Origin: Lepidonotus clava
Lineage: Eukaryota > Annelida > Polychaeta > Phyllodocida > Polynoidae
Direction: 5' to 3'
Assembly: GCA_936440205.1 (NCBI GenBank)
Contig: OW387136.1
Span: forward strand, 19,068,788 to 19,132,787
DNA: 64,000 bases
Made by a program: the position numbers and the translations under genes. The notes beneath the pieces are model-generated. The model was not told the origin of the DNA. It did no database searches and worked only from the letters and a program-made list of their open reading frames with translations. This document shows, piece by piece, positions 14,001 to 25,211 of this stretch. Position 1 is the first letter of the stretch, and each line of letters opens with the position of its first letter.

Positions 14001-17000
14001 CATGCGCCCTTCCAATAGTAGTAAATGGTGAAGATGAAATTATTAATATATAGTGTCGCCAACAGTTCGACAAGGAATTGTCCTCCCCTTGTTGGCTTTT
14101 CATATCAGTCTTTTTGGGTAGCGACGATACAAATGAAATATAATATATACATAATATGTATATGATATAGTATATGTATAGCATGATATGTATACATATA
14201 GTTGTAAAACTAACTTTGGACTACCTTTCTTTTAAAACATGTCAATATCTAGCCTAGTACCCATACTAGGCCCGCTCAATGAGACAGCAGGCTAAACGTG
14301 CATTAGCACCCTAAGCACCCAAGCCTTGTCTTTTTTGTTGCTATAATGAGGTGTCTTCATAAGGAAGAAGAAGTAAAATATTTTAATCATTACCACTTTT
14401 CTTTATAATCATACTTCTACAGCCTTCCTCAAACGTACAAGACGCTCTTCTGGGACCTGTTTGGTTACGGCGACGTGACCGACGTGGACGTAGTGGTGAG
14501 CAACTTGAACGTAACGTTGGCGCCTAACGGCAGTGTGTTGGCCCGCGGGCCGCTCGTCAAACACACCCTGACGGAGTGGGTGGGCTTCGGGCTCTACGGC
14601 ACCTACCACATGTTCGTCATCATCGTTCTGCTCAACATGCTCATCGCTATGATGGCCAACTCCTACAATGTGGTCGAGGTGGGTGTTTTCTAGTCAATAT
14701 TAGCTCATAATTCGTATGTCTCTAACTGTGCATACAATTCACGTGATTGTACCTGTAAATTGATCTACTGGGCTGGGTTATACCTAACATATACCACGGT
14801 AGACGGGGAGAACAATAGAACTAGGCCGTGAATATAACGCGTATTCCACCAGTGAAGCGGAACACCTCCACATAAAGTCACGGCGCCACCATGGTGCCGT
14901 GAGGTCTGGGACAGTCTGGGTTTGGGTAGGAGGGTAGGAAGAGGGTGGTAGCTTGCGGGGAGGTCGCACGGCCGCCCGCTCACAGCGGCCAGCCGGCTGC
15001 AGGCCCTCACCCTTCACTGACCCAACAGTCAGGACCCCCCTTACACGTGCGCCAGACCCACGCTGTCCTCGGTCAGCCCATGGTCAGAAGATCCCAGACA
15101 AACAACAATTAAAACACCCCAGACCCGTGGTATATGTTAGATATATCCCTCGTCAGTGGGTATACTTGATACATAGTCTCGGCTGGCGCCTCGACTATAT
15201 ATCGCGTATACCCACTGACTCGTGCTATATCTACCACATATATGTCTGTTTCAAAAGGCCTTAAGTCTATATCACTTTCTATGGATAAATGGCCATTGAG
15301 TATACTCATTATACGAACATGATCCCAACACATGGGATTTCTCTTTCTTTTTCTTGTTCAAATATAGGACGCCACCCGAGCCGTTTGAATTTCAGTTGAT
15401 CTAGATACATTTCTAGTTGCACTGATAATTACCGCTTGTAGGGAATGAGATATTATCCTGTATAAGAACGAACCTGATACCCTAGGATAATAAACCGTAA
15501 TATCTCTAATGTTTGCATGCAACTCCTGTCATGGGCTTATATTATGAAAATCCATTTCACATATTTTAAAACGCACTGCTCATTGAGAATTGCATTCAAT
15601 AAAAGCTTTCGATGAACGTCAGACAATATTCCAAACCTATGTCATTGTCTATTTCCCACAGAAAAACAGTGTAACAGAGTGGCGGTTCGCTCGTACCCGT
15701 CTCATCCTGTCCTACATGAATGACCTCGGGGTGCTCGTCCCGCCCTTCAACCTCCTCCCAATCCGCTTCCTGATCGGCCTCTGTACCAAACGGTGTGACA
15801 GATGTTGTCAGAAGCAGGTGGACAGCTCACAGTTCTTTGTCAAGTCATATAAGGTGAGCAAACACGTTGTTGCGGATCCCAGGAGTATACAGTTAGACCT
15901 TCTTGTCACAGTGTTCATATAGGAGACAACTTTTAATGTGTAACATGGCCTCGATGTCTGCCGCTCGAGGTCAGGAGGGTATTTCATAGCAAATAAGAAG
16001 AAGCTGATGAATCTTTAAGATATTCTTAAAGCAAAGAGAAAATATAAGAAATTCCATTGATAGTTTCTTTAAAAAAGCCATCTTGATCCTTTTTCATTGT
16101 TGTAATGAGAGCCAGGGGCCACTGCTTGTGTTAGATACATTCACTAAGGGGTCAAACAAAGAATTCTTATTAAAAGGGTTTGACAAAGAATTCTCAAAGT
16201 TTACCTCTTAGAATGTGGAAAATGTTGAATTGGACAAAAATGCTTTTAACAAATTGATAGTTTCTTAAGATGATGTTATGAAAAACATAGGTAAAATTAC
16301 TTTCTTACTTGTGTTTTGCCATTGATATAACATTGACCATACTGGGTCTAAGATCAGATTTAAGGTCTCTTTAGGGAGTAGGTACATGAATGAAGTGATA
16401 GTCAACAACAATTATTTTCATATGAATAGCCTTTACAAAGAATCTTTCTTTTTTCCTTAAAACCTCACTTATCTTAAAGAAAATCTTATCAAAACAAAGA
16501 AGAAGAATTCTTAATTACGATTTTGTTCTGAAAATGCCCCCTGGACGAAATCCAAGGATGGAAAATGATTATAGGTCTGTTGCATTACTAACATTGGTAT
16601 ACATGTAGTGTCTTTTTGATACAGGTAGGATTTAGAATGGGTAGAATGTGTCTCTCTGGTTCTACGTACCCTTGCGTCTTTGTACAATTTGATTCCTTTA
16701 ATCAGATTTCAGGGAAACCTGTTATAACAGATCGTCCATGGCGAAAGGTATAGTCAAATAGACAGGTCTCTAGAATAGATTAGAACATTAAGTGGATATC
16801 TTACTTCTTTGCACTACTGGGGTTAAATTAAACTGTACATTCTTGCATACACGGTATTGATTGTGTACCCAGTGTGATTCTAATCGCATGTGGGAGTGTG
16901 AAATTTGTGATTCTTTAGTGTAAATAATCATGTTGATAACCCCATATTACTTTATTAGTGCTTATGATTATAGTCTAAACTAGTATTGTTATCACGTTTT

Positions 17001-17755
17001 CTTCTAACAAAGTCAAACAATTCAATTACATCTGAACTACACATAATACATGCGTCTCAATGCGCTATACAATTATTTTTCTGTTGAATTTTCAGTTTAC
17101 TTAAAATTCCTAATTAAGAATTACTTCATCTCTTGTTTTCATTCAACTATATTATAATCTTATCACCATCACTTTTATTTTCGCGCACTCCCGGTATATA
17201 TACTATAAAGGGAAGTGCACGATATACCACTTTCTTAATCCACTCATTGATTTAATTGTACATATCGTAGATGTCTTTTTAAGAAGACCTTGTAGTAAAC
17301 TATGTTAAAAGCATGTTTGGATAGTGAGTGTGTAGTGTTATAGGCATCTAAGTATATTCCCTTTTAAGTATCACAACAGCTATGAGTTTAAAGAAATGAC
17401 ATGACGTTCGCATTTTCAAATCTTTTAGTTTTATCAAGGGTTAACAACATTGGAGAAACAGCTTTTGTACATGTTTTGCTATTCTTCCTCTTACTCTCAC
17501 TTAAACTGATAAACATTTTAAACCAATTCTCTTACATTGTGTGAATTGGTACCTCTCCAATTTCCTTCTGTTCATAATCATATTTTATTGCTATTATACA
17601 CAGAAAGCATAACTAACCGTAAACTAAATTATTTTCAGGCCGTTATGGATATGATATCGAAACGATATTGGCGGTATCGGGAAGAGGCCCAAGACAAACT
17701 GAACAATGCCAAAGAGACGGGTTCTGTAAGAAGGTGCAGGGTTTCCAACGCCTGA
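8020..17755 (+). CDS. TRPC-type transient receptor potential cation channel
   Basis: Exons: 8020-8282, 8755-8981, 9649-9853, 10360-10456, 10965-11194, 11674-11859, 12506-13120, 13710-13909, 14423-14678, 15662-15853, 17639-17755; all have AG/GT borders with matching phase, about 861 codons. It should form a plasma-membrane tetrameric cation channel. An N-terminal ankyrin-like region (KARLLNSVRRKDVEAV) is followed by the TRP_2 domain (YKALSTPAYMFQAGVEDPIL) and NCQQVLQNLWYN, both typical of TRPC. Six membrane segments follow. The pore helix has the TRPC LFW triplet in TLFWDLFGYGDV, S6 reads VLLNMLIAMMANSY, and the TRP box is EWRFARTRL. The tail is short (38 codons in the last exon). TRPC4/5 look closest, but the subtype is unclear. 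The 5' end is open: exon one starts with two bases of a split codon, so an upstream exon probably exists; an in-frame ATG at 7947 is a weaker option. Confidence 0.9.
8383..8549. mobile_element. Small DNA element with CAGGGGCGGATCCAG-type ends, copy 1
   Basis: A 157-bp element (8388-8544) lies between direct repeats TACAC at 8383-8387 and 8545-8549. Its ends read CAGGAACGGATTTGGAG on the left and, on the minus strand, CAGGGGCGGATCCAG on the right. Ends starting CAG with a 5-bp duplication fit a non-autonomous hAT-like element. It sits in intron 1 of the channel gene. Related copies lie at 25061 and 44700. Confidence 0.75.
9897..9977. repeat. Two-copy direct repeat in a channel-gene intron
   Basis: A segment of about 33 bp built on TTACATGTACATGATAACTA occurs twice, about 48 bp apart, with one or two differences. 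It lies just after the donor site of exon three of the channel gene. Confidence 0.7.
14783..15245. repeat. Cluster of inverted repeats with a GC-rich core
   Basis: About 15128-15182 and 15188-15245 are imperfect reverse complements (shared core GTCAGTGGGTATAC), giving a potential hairpin with arms of about 50 bp. In addition ACCTAACATATACCACGG near 14785 is the reverse complement of a block near 15128. The stretch between (about 14860-15120) is unusually GC-rich for an intron here. It lies between the pore exon and the TRP-box exon and looks like a foldback element; I cannot name a family. Confidence 0.55.
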
Positions 17756-20229
17756 CCCCCGCTCAGCAGCCCAGGCTTGGCTGAAGCCTGATTCTTAACT
17801 TATGAATTTCTATGGGTTTGCACCAATTTTTCACGATTTATAAAGATAGTACTGTATCAAGTTGAAATGAAAATTAGAACCGGATATATCAATAATTTAT
17901 AAGGCTTCAGCTAGAACAACTATTTCATGTCAACAATCCGCTAAATATAAGTAACAGCTATATAGATTGCCTCAAGATATATTAACAGAGATTATAGAAT
18001 AAACTACCTCTGTATATTATGATACACAGAAAATAGATATGTCAAAATGTAATAGGCAATTAGATTAGGACTTTCAGATAATTATCATTATGTTTATCTA
18101 CTTGAAGACATAACGTCAAGCATATTTTGTATATACAAAAAACAACACTTGCCACTGCTTTTAGGCTTGTGTATTGGGAATTTCTATGTGTATAGGATTT
18201 TAAAATTATGAAGATTTATTTTCATAACGACGTGTAATCTTATTCTAGACTCTAATAGTGAGGCATTTCCTGCTAGATACATTTCTACTTACTATGTTTA
18301 GTTATGTTATTCGTTATTATTCTATTAATACTGGTTCAATATTTGGGCAAAGAACCGTCTTCAATTTAGAAAGAAAAGTATTACAATTGGAAAAATCAGT
18401 ATAATCATATTGTATACTGATTAATCTATGAAAATTGAGGGGCACGAGGGAATTCTTCACTTAAATCGGATCTGATCCACGACGTCTACATTACATCTCA
18501 CTTTAATATAATCCATTTACATGAAGTGTATATACCTGCAACATGTCTTTGATGTGTACGTATAATTGTGATCAATGATAAGAAATCAAATGACCAGAAT
18601 AGAAGTTTCATGGAACGTCTTTACGTAGAAACGTTTGGCACCTAAATGGATATAATTAATATATTATTACGACGTTAATTCTTGCCACATTGTCATGGCA
18701 CAATTGTCAATGTAAAATATAGAGGTGGTTATTTGTACAATAGAGCTTCATAAACCAGCCACATAATGGTCAAGTCGTAGCCAAATAACCAAGCTTATAA
18801 TAATTATTATTATTAATGCTGGCTCATTAGTATGTATAATATGAGATTAATTTTATGTTGTAATTACAATCGTTCAAATATGAGGTGGTTAAAAATATAA
18901 GAAAAGCTACTTTTTGATGTGGGTGTCTTATTAATCACAATTACATGTGATACATGTACAGTTCTCATACATTCCCATTAATCTGTTCAGTCCATGTTTT
19001 GGGAGGGATTGAATTACCAGTTGCCCTGAAAGCAGTGTATTTCCTTAATTGCGTATGTATTTCCATATTCCTTTTTTGCTGTATATAATCTTTTACCTCG
19101 TTGTAAACTTCTTTTTCTATAGAGCGGGTCTCTCAATAGATAGCTATGTATAATTTAATTCAGTATAATACCACCTTTATTAATTAGCATGCCTATTTTC
19201 AAAGCTAGGTACGTCCCTGACAGAAGTCAATTCCTTCAAACGATTCTGGATGAATTTCGTATAAACGTTTAACCCTGCTGACCCGAACGGAAAACTAAAC
19301 TCGCAACACGCTTGCTAACAGGATGAGACAGTTGTGAAATTCTGCCGTTCAACCTAGTGGTATGTTGTGATATATTGTTGTGGAATAAAAGGATTATAAA
19401 TATTAGTTGTTCTGGATTTACTCTTTGCGTCTGACAGGCTACCTCGGTGATTGCAGCGTTATCAGTCGCTAGGTGCAGATAAATTTCCGTCTGAGATGGA
19501 GCACATCATTTTATTTATTTAGAAAAAAAAATACAGAACTTTCGTTGCATGATCTACTGTTCACAGATGTTGCATGGTGGACGAATGTTAAAATCTTAAC
19601 ATTTCACATCATAAATTGATGACAATTGACTTAGAATAAAAAGTTAAGAAAATCTCACATTCTTTATGATAATTGAGAGGGTAATTTATGTTGAATGAAT
19701 CAGCCACACATAAGCCCTCTAGTGACAAAAATGAAATGCCTCAGAATTTAGAAATCTCTGATTAGACTTAAGCAGGGATTGAATAAAATGTTGAATAAAA
19801 TGTTAGTTGTTTTAACAACATAATTTAGTTGTGTAAATTTGCTATAGACGTAAGATCCATATTTCAAGACTTGGTAAGGCTGTAATGGATTTTGAATGTT
19901 CTAGAGTCAGTTGAATATCACTGAATAATTTCCCCCCCAGACTTCTAGTATAGCCCATTTTCTTACGTAAGCTCTCACTCAAAAATTTAAGCAAGGCGAC
20001 ATCTATATCTTGTTTTGTATGAATGTGATCTTCTTGCATAGATCTGACAGAGATGGCTAGTTTTGGGACAATGTAATAGATTTAGAATATTGAACTATAG
20101 AGGTTAATTATCTGTTATTTGTGGTGTACGTAAATTGTCGTAATTAGGTTATAGATAATAACTAGCTCCGTATGCAGTCTCCTCTTCGTTGACTGCTGTC
20201 GTCCAATACATAATTATAGTTCCGACATC
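17756..20229. other. 3' region of the channel gene and spacer
   Basis: No further coding exon is visible. The first good polyadenylation hexamer, AATAAA, is at 17998-18003, about 245 bp after the stop; another lies near 19384. The rest is AT-rich and unremarkable up to the retroelement. Confidence 0.6.
17998..18003 (+). terminator. Candidate poly(A) signal of the channel gene
   Basis: A canonical AATAAA lies 243 bases downstream of the predicted stop codon. Later AATAAA copies could be used instead. Confidence 0.4.
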
Positions 20230-20234
20230 ATGTA

Positions 20235-20371
20235 TGTAGTTATGCTTGAATTATTGCTTTAAAGGCATAGATTAACTGAATCAGAATAAGGCATTTGTAT
20301 ACAAGAGCTACGAGAAACCGGAATTAGTTTTATTGCAGCGATTCAGGTATCACAATACTAAATCTGTGACA
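20235..20371 (-). repeat. 3' LTR of the Ty3/gypsy element
   Basis: The 137 bases from TGTAGTTATGC to CTGTGACA match 24842-24978 except at six sites. The order of coding segments makes this the 3' copy. Confidence 0.9.
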
Positions 20372-20588
20372 TCTCCCTTCTGAAAAGGAGTCTTTAAACA
20401 TATAACTATCAGGATGGAATATTAGTTATTTTAAGACTGAATCTTAGTTTTTGATTTGCTTATACTTCAATGAAAGTTTTTGGTTTCTTCTGAATGAGTC
20501 TTTGTTTCAAGCTTAGTGCTGCAATGAAATAATATGAGTGTCAGACATTTTATCAATAGCAACTGTCTGTAAGAGATCGTAAACCACA

Positions 20589-23500
20589 TTAGACATAGTC
20601 ATTAAAACGGGTTGGTTTTGAAACCACACGACCACTTCTTGTTCTGCGGCCAGAGTCTATCATAGGCTCTGGCGGGAACACTCGGACCACCGGCTGTGGC
20701 GGCGGCGGCTCTACCTCCGCGGGTGGAGGCTCAGCTGGCCTCACATCCACGTGTTGCTGGAGCCTCCCTTCCACTATGGCGTCATCGCGAGGTGGAAGGA
20801 GCAGAGGTGGGTGCTCGGCAGATCTCCTTAGATGTCTGCGGTTTCTGCAGAGCAGCCCTCGCTCTGTCTGGATGGTGTACGACCTGGGCTGGTCGCAAGA
20901 GTCAGTGATGATAGCTAGCTCCCAGATGCTTCCTCGTTGCACCCGGACTACGTCACCTGGACGGAGCTGCTTGAGTGGTGCGGTGTGTCTGTCATAATAG
21001 GTTTTCTGACGCTCCTGTCTCCTTTTGAGGGCGTCATGAGCTTCGACTACTTTGGGCTGTAGGAGCTTTGGACTTGTCGGTAGTTTTGAACGTAAGGCTC
21101 ATAAGAAGCTGTGCTGGGGAATATTCAAGACCCGTTATCGGCGTGTTACGGTACTCCAATAAAGCAAGGTAAGGGTCACGGCCATCCTCGTCGGCCTTCT
21201 TGAACAGTTTTTTAAGCGTCTGCACATACCTCTCTGCCTGGCCGTTTGACTGAGCGCATCCTGGGCTTGAAGTCTTGAAGTCGTTACCTTAATGCCCCAT
21301 TCGTTTGCGAACTCCCTAAACTCGCGACTGCCAAAGGGCATGTTGTCACTTACAATTTCCTCGGGAATGCCATGGCGCGAGCACACACTTTTAGTATGCG
21401 CCACAATGGTTTTCGCTGTCTTGTCGGGAAGCTGTGTGAATTCGGGGTACTTTAAGTAATAGTCAACTAACACAAGAAAATCCTGTCCGTGATAAGTCAT
21501 AATATCCATGGCGATTTTCGCCCACCTACCATCTTTGATTTCATGAGAGATCATCAACTCCTTTGTTTGACTATTTTGATATTTCATACACACTGGGCAC
21601 TGAGCAACAACGCGTTCAATATCGCTGCTCATGCCGGGCCAATACAGAACAGTCTTTGCATGGGCCTTACACTTTTCAGCTCCAAGGTGGCTCTCGTGAA
21701 TAAGTCCGAGCATTTGAGAACACAGCTGCTTGGGAACTACCACATGTTCTCCGAAGAAGATCACACCATCTACTACGTGCAGCTCGTCTCTCACATTCCA
21801 GTAAGTGCGCGCTTCAACTGGAACACCTTTGATGGACTTTGGCCACCCGTCTAAGATGAGACGCTTTACCTGTTGTAGGGTAGGATCACCGTCTGTAACC
21901 TCGCGGATTTCGTCCATTTTGGCTGCGCTCACCGTAGTGTTCTCTACCAGGCTGTGTACCACGCGCGACATCTCTTCCTCCAGAGACATCTCGGGCTCTC
22001 CCTTGATGTACGCACGGGAGAGGGTGTCGGCCAAATACATGTATTTTCCTGGTACATACGACACAACCAGATCGTAAGGCTGTAGACTCAACATGAGTCG
22101 CTGGAGTCATGGTGGAGCCTTACACAGGGGTTTCTTGAGAATACTTTCAAGGGGCTTATGGTCAGTTTGTACACGGATGCCTGGCTTCCCATAAATATAT
22201 TGATGGAATTTCTTCGTCGCAAAGCAAATAGCCAGCATCTCTTTCTCTATTTGCGCGTAGTTTTCTTCTGCTGACGTCATAGAGTGGGAGGCGTATGCTA
22301 TGGGCTTGCCGTCCTGGAGGAGGCACACTCCTAGGCCCGACTGCGACGCGACGGCCTGGATTGTGACCAGCTTCGTCACATCGTAGAACGCCAATACTGG
22401 TTTACTTGTGAGGACGTCACGCAACTTGAGCATCGCGGCATCATGCTCATGGGACCAGTTCCACTCGCTGTCTTTCTTGAGTAGCGCTCTGAGTGGCGCC
22501 ATGATCGTGGACTCGTTCGGGATATACTGAGCTAGGTACTTGATCATGCCCAGAAGACACTGCAGGGATGGCACATCTGTTGGTGTCGGCATGTCGACGA
22601 TCGCCTCAACCTTTCTCGGGTCTGGTTTCAGTCCTTTCGCGGAGACCAAGTTGCCCATGTACTCAACCTGGTCAACCTTAAACTGTATCTTGGAGTAGTT
22701 GAATCTCACTCCTTTGTCCCGCGCTCGCTCTAGGACTCGGAGCAGAATGGTGTTGTGCTCCTGCTCGGTGGCTGCCGCGATGATGATGTCGTCAGCTATC
22801 ACATGCACACCGTTGATGTCACCAAACGTCTCTTCGTTCCTCTTCTGCATGATCTCACTGGCTGAAGAGATACCAAAGGGCATGCGCAAAAAGTGCTTAC
22901 GGCCCCAAGGGGTGTTAAAAGTACAGTAGTATGAAGACTGCTCGCTGAGTTTGACGTGCCAATAACCGTCCTTCATGTCAACTACTGTGAAGATAGTCTT
23001 ACCCGACAGCTGGGCCTGGACGTCTGCTGGCGTCGGAATATTATGCCTCTCGCGCTTGATCGCTTCATTTAAAGGCCTCGGGTCAAGACACAGCCTAAGC
23101 GCACCGTTCTTCTTTTCAACTATACCTAAGTTGCTAACCCACTTGGTCGGCTGGTTGACGTCAGCTATAATGTTCCGCTTCGTGAGGTCATCAAGTGCTG
23201 TCTTAAGCTTCGGCTGCGTTGCGTAGGGAATTCTGCGTGGCTGCTGAATAACGCCTTTCACCTGCTCATTAAGCTCCATATGATACTCCTTTTCATACTG
23301 GCCTACACCTTTGAACACATCCTCAAACTCTCGCTCAATGTGCTGCTTCGTGAGGGCGGGCTGTTTCGGAGCACAGGTACGAATGTTCACGCGTCTAACA
23401 AGATTAAGCTGCTCACATGCTTTGTGTCCCAGAATGGGAGTGTCAGCTTCGTCCGTGACATAGAACTTCAAATCATGACTTTTACCTGTGTGTCCTGCGG

Positions 23501-23675
23501 ACTTGAGCATTACAACACCTTTTGGATAAATTTGGTTATTACCAAACGCGTTTAAAATAGTCTTAGTCTGTACAAGATTTGCGCACTGCATTTTGTTCAC
23601 AATGTACTCGGGTAGCACGTTTGCTTCGGCTCCGGTATCTAACTTACAACGTATTTCAACGCCTCCAATCGTCAC
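20589..23675 (-). mobile_element. pol-like region of the Ty3/gypsy element
   Basis: Recognisable parts on the minus strand, from high to low coordinates: aspartic protease (LDTGAEANVLP), reverse transcriptase (VDMKDGYWHVKL, then an IADDII form of the catalytic box), RNase H, and integrase with its zinc-binding region (HESHLGAEKCKAH, CPVCMKYQ). The far end has a basic tail. The region is a relic with a few breaks and is not a working host gene. Confidence 0.85.
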
Positions 23676-23684
23676 GGTCTCATA

Positions 23685-24620
23685 CTACTTACTAGCATCG
23701 CTGTCGCGCTTATGCTCGGCGACTGCACCAACATACAAGGAACCGACAAAAAGATAGTCACTATTCTCACACTCACTATCCTCTGACTGGTCCTGTTCTT
23801 CCTCCTCAAGAAGATGCACTTTCCTTCTATAGGAAGTAAAGTTACCGTCTCGGCATACCTTTGCGAAATAGTTGGTTCGACCGCATTTGTTGCATGTAGT
23901 ACCGTATGCTGGGCACCTACGTGGGGGATGCCTACCACCACAATACTCGCACTCCTTGCCTTGCATATTATGTGACTTGCCTTGAGTATCGCCCCTGTAC
24001 TGGGACTGGGACCTATAGCTTTTATCCCCTGGCTTTTGGCTAAAGTTTTGCTGCTTGAAATTTGGCTGCTTGCCTTTGAAATTTTGCCTGCTTTTGCCTA
24101 TAGCATGCACATCATGGCCCTTTTGCGCTTCGCCTGTCATGGTTTTTAACTGAACCTTGCTTGCCTCTGCTGCATGACAAATGTCTAGGGCCTTTTCTAA
24201 TGTTAGATCCGCTTCACGTAGCAACCTCTCTTTGACGCGCGTGTCAGATACCCCGAATACAATCGTATCTCTGAGGCTTTTCTCCTTTTGATCCCCGTAC
24301 TCACAGCTTCCCAGTAGTATCCTAAGGTCATTTACCCACTGGTCAATCGATTCTCCCTCATGCTGATTGCTTTGACAGAACTTGTACCGCTCAAAAACCT
24401 CATTTTTCCTCGGCTCACAATACTCTCTGAATTTCTTTAACACAGCTTGATAGTCATTTGCCTTGTCACCTGCCTGTTCACTAAACACAAAGTTACTGTG
24501 AATGTCCTGTGCCTCTGGGCCTGCACAGTGTAGTAGAATGGCTACTCTAGTTGCTGCTTCTTTTTTACTAAGCTCTGCTGCTATTAGTAAACTTTGAATT
24601 GCTGTTCCCACCTTCTCCAC
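23685..24620 (-). mobile_element. gag-like region of the Ty3/gypsy element
   Basis: The translated region has the helical gag core typical of Ty3/gypsy (for example FREYCEPRKNEVFERYKF) and then two zinc-knuckle-like cysteine clusters near its end (CEYCGGRHPPRRC and CNKCGRTNYFAKVC). It lies upstream of the pol-like region in the element's orientation. Confidence 0.85.
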
Positions 24621-24841
24621 TGCTCTGCAATGTTACCAGATGTAAAGTTTATGTTGGGTGGGGGCTTAAAGACTTCCATGCTTACTCAGTCCCTGGCACT
24701 GGCACTGCTTTGGCTGGCTGGGATGGCTCTGCTTTGGCTGGCTTGACTCAGCTACTGATGGCTTCCCTGCTGCTTTCTGACTTCCCTGCTGCTTCGGCTG
24801 GACTCCTGGAAACTCCTGCTTATCCCTGCTTCTGATCACCA

Positions 24842-24978
24842 TGTAGTTATGCTTGAATTATTGCTTTAAAGGCTTAGATTAACTGAATCAGAATAAGGCA
24901 CGTGTATACAAGAGCTACGAGAAACCGGAAGTAGTTTTATTGCGGCGATTCAGGTATCACAATACTAAATCTGCGACA
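24842..24978 (-). repeat. 5' LTR of the Ty3/gypsy element
   Basis: This is the 137-bp partner of 20235-20371. Next to it, on the internal side, the minus strand reads TGGTGATCAGAAGC, a plausible tRNA primer-binding site. Confidence 0.9.
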
Positions 24979-25060
24979 ATGTAAGACATGAACACTCGCG
25001 TGAAAGGATATTGTTTGTTTATTATCCAGTGTATAATCGCTCTTACACGATTTCTATGCC

Positions 25061-25211
25061 TCTAACAGGCGCGGATCCAGGGGGGGGGCCGGACGGGCCT
25101 TGGCCCCCCCCCTTCCCCTGTTAAATCATGTTTGTGGGGGGGCCCGTCCCCCTGTACATTCATGTTTTTGGGCCCCCCCCTCTGGACATTTCTGGATCCG
25201 CCCCTGTCTAA
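25061..25211. mobile_element. Small DNA element with CAGGGGCGGATCCAG-type ends, copy 2
   Basis: A 141-bp element (25066-25206) between direct repeats TCTAA at 25061-25065 and 25207-25211. Its ends are CAGGCGCGGATCCAG on the left and, on the minus strand, CAGGGGCGGATCCAG on the right; the interior is rich in G- and C-runs. It is the same family as the copy at 8383. Confidence 0.8.

Larger units (their letters stand above)
20230..24983 (-). mobile_element. Ty3/gypsy LTR retrotransposon (Mag-like), broken copy
   Basis: A 4.74-kb element in minus orientation, bounded by two 137-bp LTRs and a 5-bp duplication ATGTA (20230-20234 and 24979-24983). The LTRs start TG and end CA on the plus strand. 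A purine-rich tract precedes the 3' LTR and a primer-binding-like TGG follows the 5' LTR. A gag-like region lies at about 23685-24620 and a pol-like region at about 20589-23675 with protease, reverse transcriptase, RNase H and integrase segments in that order, as usual for Ty3/gypsy. Very short LTRs and the style of the pol region suggest the Mag group, which I infer rather than show. The two LTRs differ at six sites (about 4%), so insertion is fairly recent but not new. The coding part is broken, with about three interruptions. No envelope-like gene is seen. Confidence 0.9.
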
